Part shown: piece by piece, positions 1 to 10,782 of the stretch
Numbering within the stretch: the stretch's first letter is position 1
How the letters are laid out: each line of letters opens with the position of its first letter
NCBI GenBank assembly: GCA_964036045.1
Contig: OZ038387.1
Location: 56,328,427 to 56,392,426 of the forward strand
Reading direction: 5' to 3'
From: Eutreptiella sp. 'Long Island Sound 2002'
Taxonomy: Eukaryota; Euglenozoa; Euglenophyceae; Eutreptiales; Eutreptiaceae
DNA length: 64,000 nucleotides
Position numbers and translations under genes: made by a program
The notes under the pieces: generated by a model
Told to the model about the DNA's origin: nothing
Database searches by the model: none
Seen by the model: the letters and a program-made list of their open reading frames with translations, nothing else

Positions 1-2
1 GG

Positions 3-443
3 GCGGAGGAGGGCCGGCCATGGGACCGGGACTGGGGCGCGGTCCCGGACCCGCTGGGGGAGGAGACCCTCCCCCTGGTGGGGGAGGTGTACGGGTGGTT
101 GTGCTGGGCCAACCAGGGGACCTCCAGGAGGTCGAGGAACCGGCCCTTCGATGCCGTGCTCCTCCGGAGGGACGGAGGAAACCGAGAGGTACCCCCGGGG
201 GGGTGGGCGGCCCCAGAGGACCACGAGAGGGTCCTCAGGTCAGTGATCCGGGCGGCGTGGCCTGACAGGGAGCCGACGTGGCCGGCCTTCCTGGAAGGGG
301 GAGCGGTGCTCCGCATCACGGATGCGGACGCCAACAACTGGCTCCCCCGGGCTTTGCGTAGCGCCCTCGCCCACTGGCGCTACCGCCGGCACAACCCGCC
401 GCCGCCGCAGCCCCAGCCCCCACACAAGCGGCGGCGCAGGTGA
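3..443 (+). CDS. C-terminal part of an unrecognised Arg/Trp/Pro-rich protein
   Basis: An open frame enters from the left window edge and ends at a stop at 441-443, so only the C-terminal ~146 residues are visible. It is rich in Arg, Trp and Pro, has a stretch reading ITDADANNWLPRAL around residues 105-118, and ends in a proline run and a basic tail (HKRRRR). The start lies outside the window. I do not recognise the family. Its position directly before a tandemly duplicated GC-rich block would fit the end of a retroelement ORF followed by its 3' region, but that is inference. In DNA this GC-rich, long frames arise by chance; the non-random composition (WPDREPTWPAF) argues mildly for a real protein. 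Confidence 0.3.
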   Translation, partial: AEEGRPWDRDWGAVPDPLGEETLPLVGEVYGWLCWANQGTSRRSRNRPFDAVLLRRDGGNREVPPGGWAAPEDHERVLRSVIRAAWPDREPTWPAFLEGGAVLRITDADANNWLPRALRSALAHWRYRRHNPPPPQPQPPHKRRRR

Positions 444-531
444 AGGCCCAGACGGCGGGTACGGGAGATTTGGGGGGGGGGGCTGGGCCCCCCGACCCAC
501 GCCCCCCCCACGGTATGGCACGACGTACGAG

Positions 532-2759
532 GGCGCGCCACCTCCCGCGGGAGGGAGTGCGGAGACAACGAGCGCGGGGGGGAACCTGCTGCCCCGCAAC
601 CCGCTAACCACTGACCGCTAACCCTCACGGCCACCCCCGGCCGGCCAGCGCCGCGCGACAACGGCCGGGGGATGAGGGGCCCCGGCGAGGGCCTGCGCGA
701 GAATCCAGCTCTCCATAGAGGGGGGCGGGAGAAAGGCGCGACCCCCTGGCCGATGGCTGGCCCCCGGGGCCAGGACTGCCATGCCGCCCCCGCCCCTCCC
801 CCCCGGCCGACGAGAGGCATCGCCAGGGGGCCAAAGGGCCCCCCCCAACCCACCCCCCCCCCCCCCCACACACAGACCCGAGGGCGGGCGGGGGGGCGTC
901 CCCCCCACCCCCCCCCCCCGAACCCACCACAGCAGGGGAGCCACAGGCGCGGCCCTCCGCCCCCCCAGGGCCCGGGGGGCTCCCCCCCCCTCAGGAGGAA
1001 CGGCGACGCGGTAAGGGCAACGGCGGCTGGACCTGTTCCCGCGAACCCACACCGGCGTGCTGGAGCAACGCGCACAACGGAACAGGAAGGAGGCCGCGCC
1101 CCACATGACCCTCCCGTAACCACAGCCCACTCCGAGGGGACAGAGGGGGGGTTTCAGGTCAGATGGGGCCCCCAGGGGAGCGGTCCACGGGCCGCCCCTC
1201 ACCCCCCCCCACCCCGGGGCGGCACTTCAGCCCCGACCGCACGCGCGCGCCGGAAGGGAGCGCGCCGGCGACACGGAGAGAGCTAGAAAGGAGTACCGCA
1301 GGCCGCCGCCCGGAACGAGAGCAGGGAGGCCGCGGCGCGACACCCCGCCCCCCCCGCCCCCCCACCAGCCCGCCAGCCGCCGGGCCCCCGGCCCCCACCC
1401 CCCGAGGCAGGGGGGATGGACCTCCCCCGCCCGAGAGGGGAGCCGGAGTGGGACCCGCCCCCCCGCCCCAGCCGCCGGCTCAAATGGGGGCCGCGAGGAA
1501 CAAGTGGGCCCACGCCTGCGCACCGGGACGCCGCGCAGATCGTGCCCAGAGAAGCCGGGTGGGCGCGAACCGGAGTGGTATGGGGGGCCACGCCCCCCAT
1601 GGACAGCACGACGCCAGTGACGCCCGCTTTGTTGCCTGCCCAGGGAAAGCGGCGCGCCACCTCCCGCGGGAGGGAGTGCGGAGACAACAAGCGCGGGGGG
1701 AAACCTGCTGCCCCGCAGCCCGCTAACCACTGACCGCTAACCCTCACGGCCACCCCCGGCCGGCCAGCGCCGCGCGACAACGGCCGGGGGATGAGGGGCC
1801 CCAGAGAGGGCCTGCGCGAGAATCCGGTTCTCGGAAGAGGGGGGCGGGGGAAGGGCGCGAGCCCCTGGCCGATGGCTGGCCCCCGGGGCCAGGACTGCCA
1901 AGCCGCCCCCCCCCCCCCTTGGCCGACAGGAGGCATCGCCAGGGGACCAAAGCCCCCCCCCACTCCCCCCCCCCCCTCGCACACAGGCCCGAGAGCGGGC
2001 GGGGGGGCGGCCCCCCCACCCCCCCCCCCCCCCCGCACCCACCCCAGCTGGGGAGGCACAGGCGCGGCCCTCCGCCCCCCCAGGGCCGGGGGGGCGCCCC
2101 CACCCTCAGGAGGAATGGCGACGCGGTAAGGGCAACAGCGGCTGGACCTGCCCCCGCGAACCCACACCGGCGTGCCGGAGCAACGCGCACAACGGAACAC
2201 GAAGGAGGCCGCGCCCCACATGACCCTCCCGTAACCACAGCCCACTCCGAGGTGACAGAGGGGGGGTTCGCAGGTCAGCTGGGGCCCCCAGGGGAGCGGT
2301 CCACGGGCCGCCCCTCACCCCCCACCAGCCCGGGGCGGCACTTCAGCCCCGACCGCACGCGCGCGCCGGAAGGGAGCGCGCCAGCGACACGGAGAGAGCC
2401 AGAAAGGAGTACCGCAGGCCGCCACCCGGAACGAGAGCAGGGAGGCCGCGGCGCGACACCCCCCCCCCCGCCCCCCCACCAGCCCGCCAGCCGCGGGGGC
2501 CCCGGCCCCCACCCCCCGGGGCAGGGGGGACGGGCCCCCCCCACCCGAGAGGGGAGCCGGAGTGTGACCTGCCCCCCCGCTCCAGCCGCCGGCTCACATG
2601 GGGGCCGCGAAGAACAAGCGGGCCCACGCCTGCGCACCGGGACGCCGCACAGATCGTACCCAGAGAAGCCGGGTGAACACGAACCGGAGTGGTATGGGGG
2701 GCCACGCCCCCCATGGACAGCACAACGCCAGTGACGCCCGCTTTGTTGCCTGCCCAGGG
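532..2759. repeat. Tandem duplication of a ~1.12-kb C/G-rich unit
   Basis: Two near-identical head-to-tail copies are visible, about 532-1650 and 1651-2759. Shared landmarks recur about 1,117-1,119 bp apart: GCGCGCCACCTCCCGCGGG (534 and 1653), CTAACCACTGACCGCTAACC, and GGGGCCCCCAGGGGAGCGGT (1165 and about 2281). The copies differ mostly in poly-C lengths. The unit has many C runs of 8-15 bases and no coherent reading frame; the long frames on both strands are by-products of GC richness. Probably a satellite or the repeated 3' part of a retroelement. Confidence 0.85.
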
Positions 2760-3042
2760 AAGGCAGAGGGACGGAAAGAGGCAGAGCGACCCCCCGCCCT
2801 ACAGGCCCGCCCCAGCCGCACAGCCGGAGGAAACGGCGCACCCCCCCCCAGCCCGCCCCTGTCAGCTGGAGCTTACACCGCTAGGCAGTGCCCTGTCGCC
2901 TCAGAGATGGCGTGTCAACCTTGGGGCATCCCACGGGGAAGGGGTGCACAAACGCAAGCACAGGCCGTGGTGGCCTGTCTTCCCCTGTTCTCCCTCCCAA
3001 CGGACAGATCGGCAACCCGGCGGGACATCCCCAGCTCTAGGG

Positions 3043-3232
3043 CGCGGCGGCCGGCGATCCGACGGTGCGACGGTCCCTCCTCTTCCACCCTGCACGTCAG
3101 TCGGCGATCCGGCGGTGCCTCTGTCCGCCTCCTGCCCCCGTGCACGTCAGTCGGCGATCCGGCGGCGCTACTGTCCGCCTCTTACCCCTGTGCACGTCAG
3201 TCGGCGATCCGACGGTGCCGCACCCCACCCAG
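3043..3232. repeat. 50-bp tandem repeat, about four copies
   Basis: The phrase CACGTCAGTCGGCGATCCG recurs at 3093, 3143 and 3193, exactly 50 bp apart. A diverged first copy near 3050 shares only the GGCGATCCGACGG core. Each unit continues with a variable C-rich tail. It lies just after the 1.12-kb duplication and may belong to the same repeat complex. Confidence 0.8.
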
Positions 3233-3239
3233 CCCCCTC

Positions 3240-4960
3240 CCCCCCTGTCCCGGCCCCGTACACGTAGACTGGGGCCTCCCGGCACGCGCAACACGCTTCA
3301 CAACGCACAGCCCCACACTCGGGACTGGATACATAGCCGACGGCACCCCTAAGTCGCGTAAGAGACTCCCGCGGCCCAGTAGTGAGAGCGTCGGTCTTCA
3401 ATCGTCCAGTGCGCGGGTTCGATCCCAGGCGTTGGTGCTCCTGGGATCCCTGCACGTATAGCTCTCTAGTTGGCGACGTGGGAACCACCCCCCCCTCCAG
3501 CAGCTCGCGCCACCACCGATACCGGTGGATCGGGTGGAGGTCTCGTTCGTTTTACCCCCCACCCTGGAAAAACAAAACACATGGGAGCCACCCACCCCAG
3601 CAGCAGTGCGCACCGTCACCTGTACTCGAACAGGTCGACGGGAGGCCTCGTCCGGTATTCGAAGGGATCGGTGGGAGACCACCGATCACGGGGTTCGAAC
3701 CAGCTCCTTCGCGGCGCGCGCCGGGTGCGCTACCTCCAGGGCGGCTGCCTTCTGAGATACACTGGCACCAGGGTCACAGAACAAACGCGCCCGCAACCCC
3801 CTCCCCCTGTGCTAAGTGTAGGCCTGCAGTAGGGGTGCTCTGCTGGGCCATGAACCGGAACATTGGTGCACCACTCCAGCCACGGTCACCCCAACCCCCC
3901 CTCGCATCCCGCAGGGAATCCGGCGGACCGGCGCCTGGACACCAAGTCGACACCTCTCTCCCCCCCCACGGGAACAGAGCGGGGCCCCCACAACCGCACG
4001 CCCGCGCCCACAACGCGGACCCCGACAGCCCACCCAGTGGACGGGCAGTCGGGGGAGAAGGAGCGCAAGACCCCAAACGCCCCACGCAACGGTCGAAGGC
4101 ACCCCCCCGGGGACGCCCTGCCGCCGCCCCCACAACCCCAAGCCAAGTAGGGGGGAACCGGGACCGGACCACCCCCCCCAAGCACGCCAGACGGAGCACG
4201 GGACCGGGGCAGGACACGCGGAGGGGCACGGACCACGTGGAACGGCCCTACCAGCGCCCAGTGCCGGGACCACGCGAGATGCGCGCGCCACACCACCCAG
4301 CGGGGAGCGGACACCGCGAGAGCGCGAGCGCACAAACACGAAAAGGACACGCGGGGACTACCGGAAGGGCAACCGGACCGAGCGCGCGGAACGCACAGAC
4401 CGCATGGAATGGCGTACCAGCGAGCGAGGGTAAGGGACACCCGGACGGGACGGCCCCCCACACGCAGCGCGGAACACGCGGGGCGGGAAGGGGGAAGAAG
4501 GGGAGACACAACACCAGGCACGGGCCCGAACCCCCCCGAACCGGCCGCGAGCGCCGCGCACACACGGACGGGACACTGCACCCGCCAAGGCAGTAGTGGC
4601 GCACAGCGCCAGGCCCCAACCCCTAGGCTAGGCAGCCTCCGCGCCAGCCCAAGGGGGTCCCACTGGCGACAAGCCAGTAGCACGGGCCCGGCGGCGCCGG
4701 CGCCCCGGGCGACCACGCATTAGGGGGGCAACGCAGTGGGTAAGCGCCCGCAGCCACGGCTGCGAATTGATGCACTGACCGGGGAGTGGCGAAACGGGGA
4801 CGCCGGGGAAGGACGGGGCTCCGAGCTCTGTGAACCTGGGGGACTCCGCCACCAGGCAGGAGGTGCGTCTTGGAGGGCCCCCCACTAGGACCCGGTGGGG
4901 AGGATATCACCTGGCCCGACCAGGTGGCCCCCCGGGGCCGAAAGGCGTCTAGTACCCGCA
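3240..4960. other. GC-rich non-coding stretch with tRNA-like fragments
   Basis: No convincing gene; long frames overlap on both strands and look like compositional artefacts. Three places resemble RNA polymerase III promoter parts. At 3378-3445 an A-box-like GTAGTGAGAGC is followed about 40 bp later by a good B box, GGTTCGATCCC. At 3675-3720 a hairpin (GATCGGTGGGAGACCACCGATC) precedes the palindromic B box GGTTCGAACC. At 4728-4790 there is only a 5'-half-like GTGGGTAAGCGCC with a CGCAGCC...GGCTGCG stem. None folds into a full cloverleaf by eye; they could be SINE heads or decayed tRNA genes. Confidence 0.35.
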
Positions 4961-4969
4961 AAATCAAAC

Positions 4970-6323
4970 CTCAAACCTCAAACCTCCTCAGGCTCTCTTA
5001 AAAAACGTACCGAGGAGCCCCTGGGTAACCTAAACAAGGTTTACCGTGCGCATTTAATGCATCGTGTGCACGCAGGGAAGGGAGGCGGAACCTTAATCAC
5101 ACTGACTCAACCAGGAGGTGAGCTCCTCCTGGGCTTACCCACCTTACTCACCATGCATCGTGTGAATGCCGAAGTGAAGCGAACGCAAAACAACCCTATT
5201 GCGAGTTATAAACAAGCCTAAGCGTTTTAAGCAACCCTACTTTAACGCTATGGCTACACACGAGCAAAAACTTTCTTTTCTTACCTGTGAAGAGGGAACA
5301 AGGATGAATTGGGGTACAGGGAAAGGGTCACAGCGTGTGAATGCCTCAATTAGGCACATGCATCGCGAGCACAGCGCATATTCTAACCCTCCGTGTGCAT
5401 TGCGCGCTCCATTCGCATCGCATACCTTTCATTCCTCTTCTGACCTGTGCAGAGCAAAGGAGATGAGCGCCCGAACCCCGAACGAACACAGCGTTGACAA
5501 CCCTAACGTTTTGACGAAGCAACTAACACAAACGCAATGCATGCGTGTGAGATGACATTGGCATACCTGAGAGGTGGGTTGTCCACCTGCTCTGTGGTGT
5601 GGGTTCAGTTTGAATACTTTTCCCTAAAGTTTATAAAAATTTTGATGCAACTTTGCAAAAATTCCCTTTAGAACTTTAAAAACTACGGCTCATACCTTCT
5701 TTTTCAAAAACCGTTTACGCTTGCGCAACCCTGTTTTTGAAGTCCGCTTCCGTTGCGCTTGTCTGCAACTTTGAGTTTTGGTGTAAAAACTGACGATTTC
5801 TCGCGTGATTTCGTCAATTTTTAGCGATTTGACTTGTTGAATCGCTACCCCTTTCGCTAAACCGCAGGAATCACTCCCTGTTGGTTACATTTTCTATTTT
5901 CTTTCAGCTCCTGGAGATTTGTGTCCTCCATTGGGAGTATTGCTCCGCCCTGGCCCTTGGTCAGGACGTTTACTGAAACGCTGTTTATACAGCGATCACC
6001 GTCCGCATCAGAGCGGTCGACTGTACCCTAGTGGGCAAGCACATGTGCACTAGGGAGGGAGTCCTCGGTTCAAACCCCACTACCCCCAAGTTTTTACCAA
6101 AAGTTTTCGTCGCACGCGGGCGACTTTTGAGGAATGCCCCGTCAAAGGGACATCATTCACGGTACATTACACTGTTTTTCCAGGGTACCTACAGTGTGAT
6201 AGGCTTCTATGAACTGATGAGGATGTTTTTGGTAAGTTTAATGCATTTACTGAGGTAACTTTGGGAATATTTGAGCCTTTTTCCTTGGTCCTACTAGCTT
6301 AGCTAACTAGTACTCCAGGGGGG
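4970..6323 (+). mobile_element. 5'-truncated 3' non-coding region of a family-B LTR retrotransposon (copy B3)
   Basis: From about 4990 this runs parallel to the 3' non-coding part of the complete element B1 at 56000-57505. Shared landmarks are GAGCCCCTGGGTAACCTAAAC, the CATGCATCGCGAGC block, the hexamer-rich ATTGCTCCGCCCTGG block, and the polypurine tract CCAGGGGGG just before the LTR. No gag or pol remains; the copy begins abruptly near 4970. A tRNA-like stretch at 6030-6090 (B box GGTTCAAACCCC) is shared with 57210-57265, so it belongs to the element. Strand is set by the polypurine tract-LTR order. Confidence 0.8.
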
Positions 6324-6791
6324 AGTAAGAAAAAGTCACTGCCATGTCTTTCCTGGAGGGCTGGATCCAGGCCAAGCCCCCCTTAAAACCCTTTTGTTGA
6401 TGCTAAGACTAACTTAAGTATTTTTATCTCTCTTTTGAAGCCTAATGTACACTTTCTCAACGTAACTAGGGTTGTAACCCTAGCCCCCCCATGAAGTTCA
6501 CCCCTACCACTCAACTGAGCGGAGGTACCTTCCTTCATGGAGGATATACCGAAATAAAATAGGCATTTCATGCTTTAGGCCTTGCAGGTTAAGCCTAGTG
6601 GTCTCCCACCCCAAGACCCCTATACTCAATTGTTTCTACCACTTATTGTGGTTCTACTTTTTAACTGTTTCTGAATTCAGTTGCTTGGCCAAGTCATTTT
6701 CTGTGTTGGCCTGACATCTATGCCCCACATTCCTAACCAGCACCATTTCACCCAAAAGAGTGCACATGAAGTGCCTGATGCTATCTTGGAG

Positions 6792-6831
6792 CCCATGAGA
6801 CCCACTGGGGGGGGTATTTTCTTGGAACGAA
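6792..6831 (+). repeat. DNA-1 left terminal inverted repeat
   Basis: Begins CCCATGAGACCCACTGGGG and continues to TATTTTCTTGGAACGAA. The first 14 bases match the reverse complement of the right end exactly. Directly inward (6837-6885) follows a cluster of TTCGAACGAAG and ATTCGAAT palindromes. Confidence 0.85.
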
Positions 6832-7403
6832 CTTCAGTCTTCGAACGAAGATTCGAATCTTCGAACGAAGATTCGAATTCGAAGACTGTATTTGCTTTAA
6901 TCGCAATTCAATTAAATCCAATTGAATCCAAGCTGCTGGGGAGAATTGCCGCAAAAGCGCAGCAACAGCAGCGCGCGCACCAGATTGACAGGCGATTGCC
7001 GCAGACTTGTGCCAGAAAAACGCAGATTTGTGCCAGAGAGACGCAGATTTCTGCCAGAAAGAAGCTTAGCCCACGCAAACTGCACCCCCTTTTTTTCACC
7101 TAAGCACCTAGATTTTGTGACCGAAAAAAATAGTTTTTTTTGCCATCTTGAAAATACTGTTTTTCAAACCTCCCCAAAAAATGCATTTTCCATCAGTTTT
7201 GCCCATTTTTTGCTGTTTTTAGGGGGGTCAAATAACCATTCTTTAGTCCAAAATCAGAGGGTTCACCGGTCATTTTCCCCGAAAAAAATTTTGTTGGCTA
7301 GTTTGAAGAATACCAATTTTTGGATCGTCTGGAAAACTATTAAAGATGGGCGCTGTTCACACATCCTGTACATGTCCACATGAAAAAATACTTATTATGG
7401 GAA

Positions 7404-8170
7404 GCTGAGTGCTCGAGGCCTCGCGCACTCAGCCAGCTGGAGTGACATTTTCAGGCTTTTTTGAGATCACTTTTTGACATCGGAAGTGGCATGAAGCAAG
7501 GATGGAGCAAAAGCAAAACTGCAAGATTCAATATGGGTTAAAGACTTGCACAGCGGAACACTCAGTGCGCGATGGCTCGCGCACTCAACATGCTAGAAGC
7601 ATGGGTTTTTGAATACCCCTAACTACTTGAATTCTGCCGATAGCCTCCAAAAGGCTTTTTGAGATTCCTCCCTTTTGGAATCCTGTGAAAACAGTGAGCT
7701 CAAGAGCAGCGATTAAACTATCGTCCTCTAGAGCACTTGCTTTATACATCCTGTGACCTAACGCTTCTGACAAACTGCTGTACAGCCCCAAAAGATGGGA
7801 CGCTGGGCACCTCATTTGTAGGTAAACTAACTGAAAATCGTGCGTTTAGCAAGGACTGAGGGCAACCCGCCTTTTTAGATCTATTACACCTTGCATAGTG
7901 CATGGCGTGTACAAAACGTCCATTGATTGACCACTCTTGCTGCTGACATGACCCAAACGGTACACCATGAGGCACCCATGAAGAATCAGAGCCTCATTTG
8001 GCATGGAATACTGTTTATTCAGGACCATTGGGAAATACACATTCTGCATAATTGAGTGCGCGAGGCCTCGCGCACTTAACATGCCAAAAAAACCGTTTTT
8101 TTCATACCTCTGACTACTTGCATTCCGCTGATAGCCTAAAAAAATATATTTGAGATTCCTCCGTTTTTTG
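7404..8170. repeat. Three GTGCGCGAGGCCTCGCGCAC palindromes and a diverged ~490-bp direct repeat inside DNA-1
   Basis: Near-perfect palindromes with core GTGCGCGAGGCCTCGCGCAC occur at about 7404-7433, 7562-7586 and 8054-8077. The second and third are followed by similar ~110-bp sequences (ACTACTTGAATTCTGCCGAT at 7622, with a diverged counterpart at 8105; both continue to GAGATTCCTCC). This suggests a duplicated block of about 490 bp. These bases lie between the left TIR and the transposase start and hold no gene. Confidence 0.7.
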
Positions 8171-8337
8171 ATTCTCAGTTTTCAGGTGGAAACACGCGGA
8201 AACTGCGCGTCTTATTTTGCACACAAATGCCGCCGTTGAGGTGAAAAACAGGGTGCAGTTTGCGTGGGCTAAGAGAAGGGTTTTTTTTGTTTTTTCAACT
8301 GATTTGTTGTATTTTTAAGGGTGTCACTGTTTGACCA

Positions 8338-9763
8338 ATGGTGCAACTTGGAATTACGCTCAAAAACGCGGTAGGCACGACGAATGCTTATAGCCAGGAC
8401 GTTGAGGACGCGCTTGTGCAATTTTTCACCTCCTCCGGCCTGGGACGCCAGCTTTTACACTCAATCTACACACGAGTCAACCCAGGCGCTGACAAGCAGA
8501 GATTGAATCAACTTCTACGGTGGCACAGCGATGCTCAATGCTCGCCTGAAGAAGCAGTCGCTTTGCTTCTCGATTTGGGAATCCCTAGACGCCGCCTTCG
8601 GGTTCTATCGCGCTTTATTTCCAAGCGTGCGGACGTATGGTACAAACAGACTGGCCTAAGGTTTGGGAAACCAATGCCAGGCCGCCGGAGAGTCAACTTG
8701 GCTTGGAAAAGGATGAAGGAGCCCCTGCACCTTGTTGGCCACATCGACAAGAAAACTGGCATCCGAAATGTCTCCTGGCCGTTTGATCACTGGATCAACT
8801 ACGTTTTCACACAGCCTTGCCTCTATGAAACTCTACAGCCCAGCAGAGATGGGTTGGTTTTCATTGTGAGTGGCGATGGTTATCCTGTAGCGGGTATAAG
8901 CTGGACTCAGCTTACCATTCGCATCCGAAATCATGAGCATCTAGCCCGCAATGCAGCACACATTTGGGTTTTAGAGCTGGCATACTGTGGTGACTCCAAT
9001 CTGAAGGATTTGCGCCGGGTCTGGAAAAAGAATCTGAGGGTGTGTTATTTCTTCGAATATTGCCTTCGTTCGAACCTTCGAACGTTCGAACGAAGCTTTT
9101 CCTTCGAACGAACATGTTTTTCGAACAAAATTTTGATTGCGCTTTGTACGCTACTAGGTCCTGCAGCAGATCATAACTACGCGATCCGTCATCGTGAAGG
9201 GCGCACGCTGTGCGGCAAGTGTTATGCTGGGCGGGGATTTACCGTTTTTGAAGAAGTTTTTGGGACTTACTGAGCATTGGTATATACCGTCAGTTCACAA
9301 CTTGGGCCTTTGGAACCCTCTCAAGAGGCGGTACCTGGGCTGTCACCGGCGCAGAACGCGCACGGGTGATGCGTCCCGACTTGGCAAGACCCCTATCTGC
9401 AAGGGAGCTCGTGGCTGCGCTTCAAAACCTTTGCTTCAAGTGCCACGACACCATGCCATTATTTGTGTTCTTCATATGCTTATGCGAATTGGTGCTTTGC
9501 TTGGGGAATACTTGGAAAGGCTATGCTTGTCCGCCAGCAGGGAAGCACGCAACGCTATCAATAACATGCTGAAGATTGCTCTGTGTGGTTGGCAGCTAGG
9601 TGGAACTTGTAGACCTGATGGACAAGAAACCAAGCGTTTGTTTTTTATATGGGATGGTATTGCTCATGTGTGGTGGAAAGCAAGAAGAAGAAGATGCCGG
9701 AGAGGGAGACAAAGAGGATACGGAAAAGAAAGACGAGGTTGCAGTACTAGTGTCAGGCAGTGA
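8338..9763 (+). CDS. Putative DDE-type transposase of DNA-1 (two exons)
   Basis: Exon 1 is 8338-9039 and exon 2 is 9158-9763; the ATG at 8338 follows an in-frame TGA at 8332. Splicing joins ...KKNLR to VLQQII and matches the DNA-2 protein across the junction (IQQII). Conserved blocks with DNA-2: LLDLGIPRRR near residue 85, VSGDGYPVAG near 185, GGDLPFLKKFLGL near 270, CVLHMLMRIGALLGEYL near 350. The Asp in GDGYP, the Asp in GGDLP and the Glu in GEYL are candidate DDE residues. The GDxPxLxxxLGL block recalls CACTA/En-Spm-like transposases, but that assignment is tentative. Compared with DNA-2 the protein stops early: after an RPDGQET-like block it runs into basic residues, so the C-terminus is deleted or split by another intron (a TTCGAACGAA cluster lies at 9866-9916). 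Function: element mobility. Confidence 0.65.
9040..9157 (+). other. Intron in the DNA-1 transposase made of the element's own TTCGAACGAA repeat
   Basis: A 118-bp intron: donor AGG|GTGTGTTATT, acceptor CTACTAG|GTC. Its bulk is CCTTCGTTCGAACC, TTCGAACGTTCGAACGAAG and CCTTCGAACGAAC, the motif that flanks the element's TIRs. Removal keeps the frame and restores similarity to the DNA-2 protein on both sides. Reading through instead gives unrelated residues (YFFEYCLRSN). Confidence 0.75.
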
Positions 9764-10103
9764 GTCATGAGCCAGGACTCAGAGAGCTACATTGGACAGG
9801 GACATTGGTGGTTCTGCGGTTCTGTTGTTGCCTGTATGTGCATTTGTAAACGCTGCGTCTTTTTCTTCGAAAAATATCTTCGTTCGAACATTCGAAGGTT
9901 CGTTCGAAGAAAAGTCCACCACATTTCGAAAACACATTTTCAGGGCATTCAGGTGGTTGCAGGCTGAATCTAAAGAACCAAACCCTCAAAAATACCTGTG
10001 TTGAGCATTTTATCGCAATGTTTGCAGCAAAACGGCCACAACAAAGGCGTTCGAACAGTTCAAAACGTTTCTTCGTTCGAAGAAATAATCTTCGTTCGAA
10101 GGT

Positions 10104-10143
10104 TTCGTTCGAAGAAAATACCCCCAGTGGTGGGTCTCATGGG
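10104..10143 (-). repeat. DNA-1 right terminal inverted repeat
   Basis: Reads CCCATGAGACCCACCACTGG on the minus strand, then TATTTTCTTCGAACGAA. Inward (10050-10103) it is bordered by CTTCGTTCGAA units, mirroring the left side. It ends at GGG followed by the AG duplication. Confidence 0.85.
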
Positions 10144-10391
10144 AGGCCAGAGTCAGACCAATTTTCATATAAAATCTTTTGCATTATCCATTTGTGATTG
10201 AATCTTTGTGTTTTTTTTCTCCTGCATTGTCTATCTGCAGCCCTTCTGTGTTACACTGGATTCCAAGACTATTCATTGATTCGATCCACATCCTGTTCTT
10301 GCTCTACTTGCTGCTTTGGTTTGGGTTTTCAACTTCAAAACCTGCAGGATTTCATCAAAATATCTAGGGCATTAGTCAAGGACATCTTTCT

Positions 10392-10782
10392 GCGCATGGA
10401 CTGACGATTGATCCAGTCCGCGACTGTCTGATGGATTTTTGTCCATCAGTTTCGGTATTACAGATGAGTCACGAGGCGTCTGAGTTGAGGGCTCTGCTTG
10501 GAGAGACCCAGCAGGACTGGGCGATCAGCAGGGACAGCCAGGCAGGGATAACAGTGGCCATGTGTCGGCACTGTTCTGAACTTTATTCATGGTCTGGGGA
10601 GGTCCGGCATTGCTGCCAGAAACACCTGGTAACTCAGGGGCCTACGGCACCTGACAGGGATGCGAAGGGCTCGCAGTGCTGTGCCACTGAGGTACTGCGA
10701 GCAATTTTGTCTTCGTTGGCGCTTTTGATCCTACCCCACACGCATCTACTCCCAGTCATCACAGCTGCCACAGTTGCTCCTG
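10392..10782. other. No gene recognised between family-B LTR and PKS fragment
   Basis: After the B3 LTR ends, the sequence is unlike any other part of the window. It may hold the remaining exons or introns of the polyketide synthase dehydratase on the minus strand, but no domain motif is readable. An inverted CAGTCCGCGACTGTC / GATGGATTTTTGTCCATC pair near 10410-10450 is a possible hairpin. Confidence 0.3.

Larger units (their letters stand above)
6792..10143 (+). mobile_element. DNA-1: DNA transposon with TIRs starting CCCATGAGACCCAC and a DDE-like transposase
   Basis: Terminal inverted repeats of about 40 bp (6792-6831 and 10104-10143) begin CCCATGAGACCCAC and run into clusters of TTCGAACGAA. 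The element lies between 2-bp duplications AG (6790-6791, 10144-10145). The empty site is readable from the paralogous LTR at 42270-42290, where CTATCTTTGAGGCTAGAGTC is uninterrupted. The element carries one recognisable gene (8338-9763) and internal palindromic repeats. A GAG 3-bp duplication with a one-base shorter terminus is an alternative reading; the 2-bp reading gives symmetric CCC...GGG ends like those of DNA-2. Confidence 0.88.
6324..10391 (+). mobile_element. 3' LTR of family-B copy B3, split by DNA-1
   Basis: The LTR starts AGTAAGAAAAAGTCACTG at 6324 after a G-rich polypurine tract and ends CAAGGACATCTTTC at about 10391. Its two parts (6324-6791 and 10146-10391) sum to about 714 bp, matching the 711-bp LTRs of B1 at 41818-42528 and 57506-58216. 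The gap is exactly DNA-1. The upstream half carries GCCCCACATTCCTAACCAGC and the downstream half TTGATTCGATCCACATCCTG, both in the B1 LTR in the same order. Confidence 0.85.

Noticed and set aside
322-2841. Many long overlapping frames on both strands in the first 3 kb
   Set aside because: GC-rich DNA with poly-C runs lacks stop codons by chance; the peptides are Pro/Gly/Arg low complexity and mirror each other between strands.
3378-3450. Functional tRNA gene
   Set aside because: A- and B-box-like sequences are present but acceptor and D-stem pairing fail by eye, and no terminator T run follows closely.
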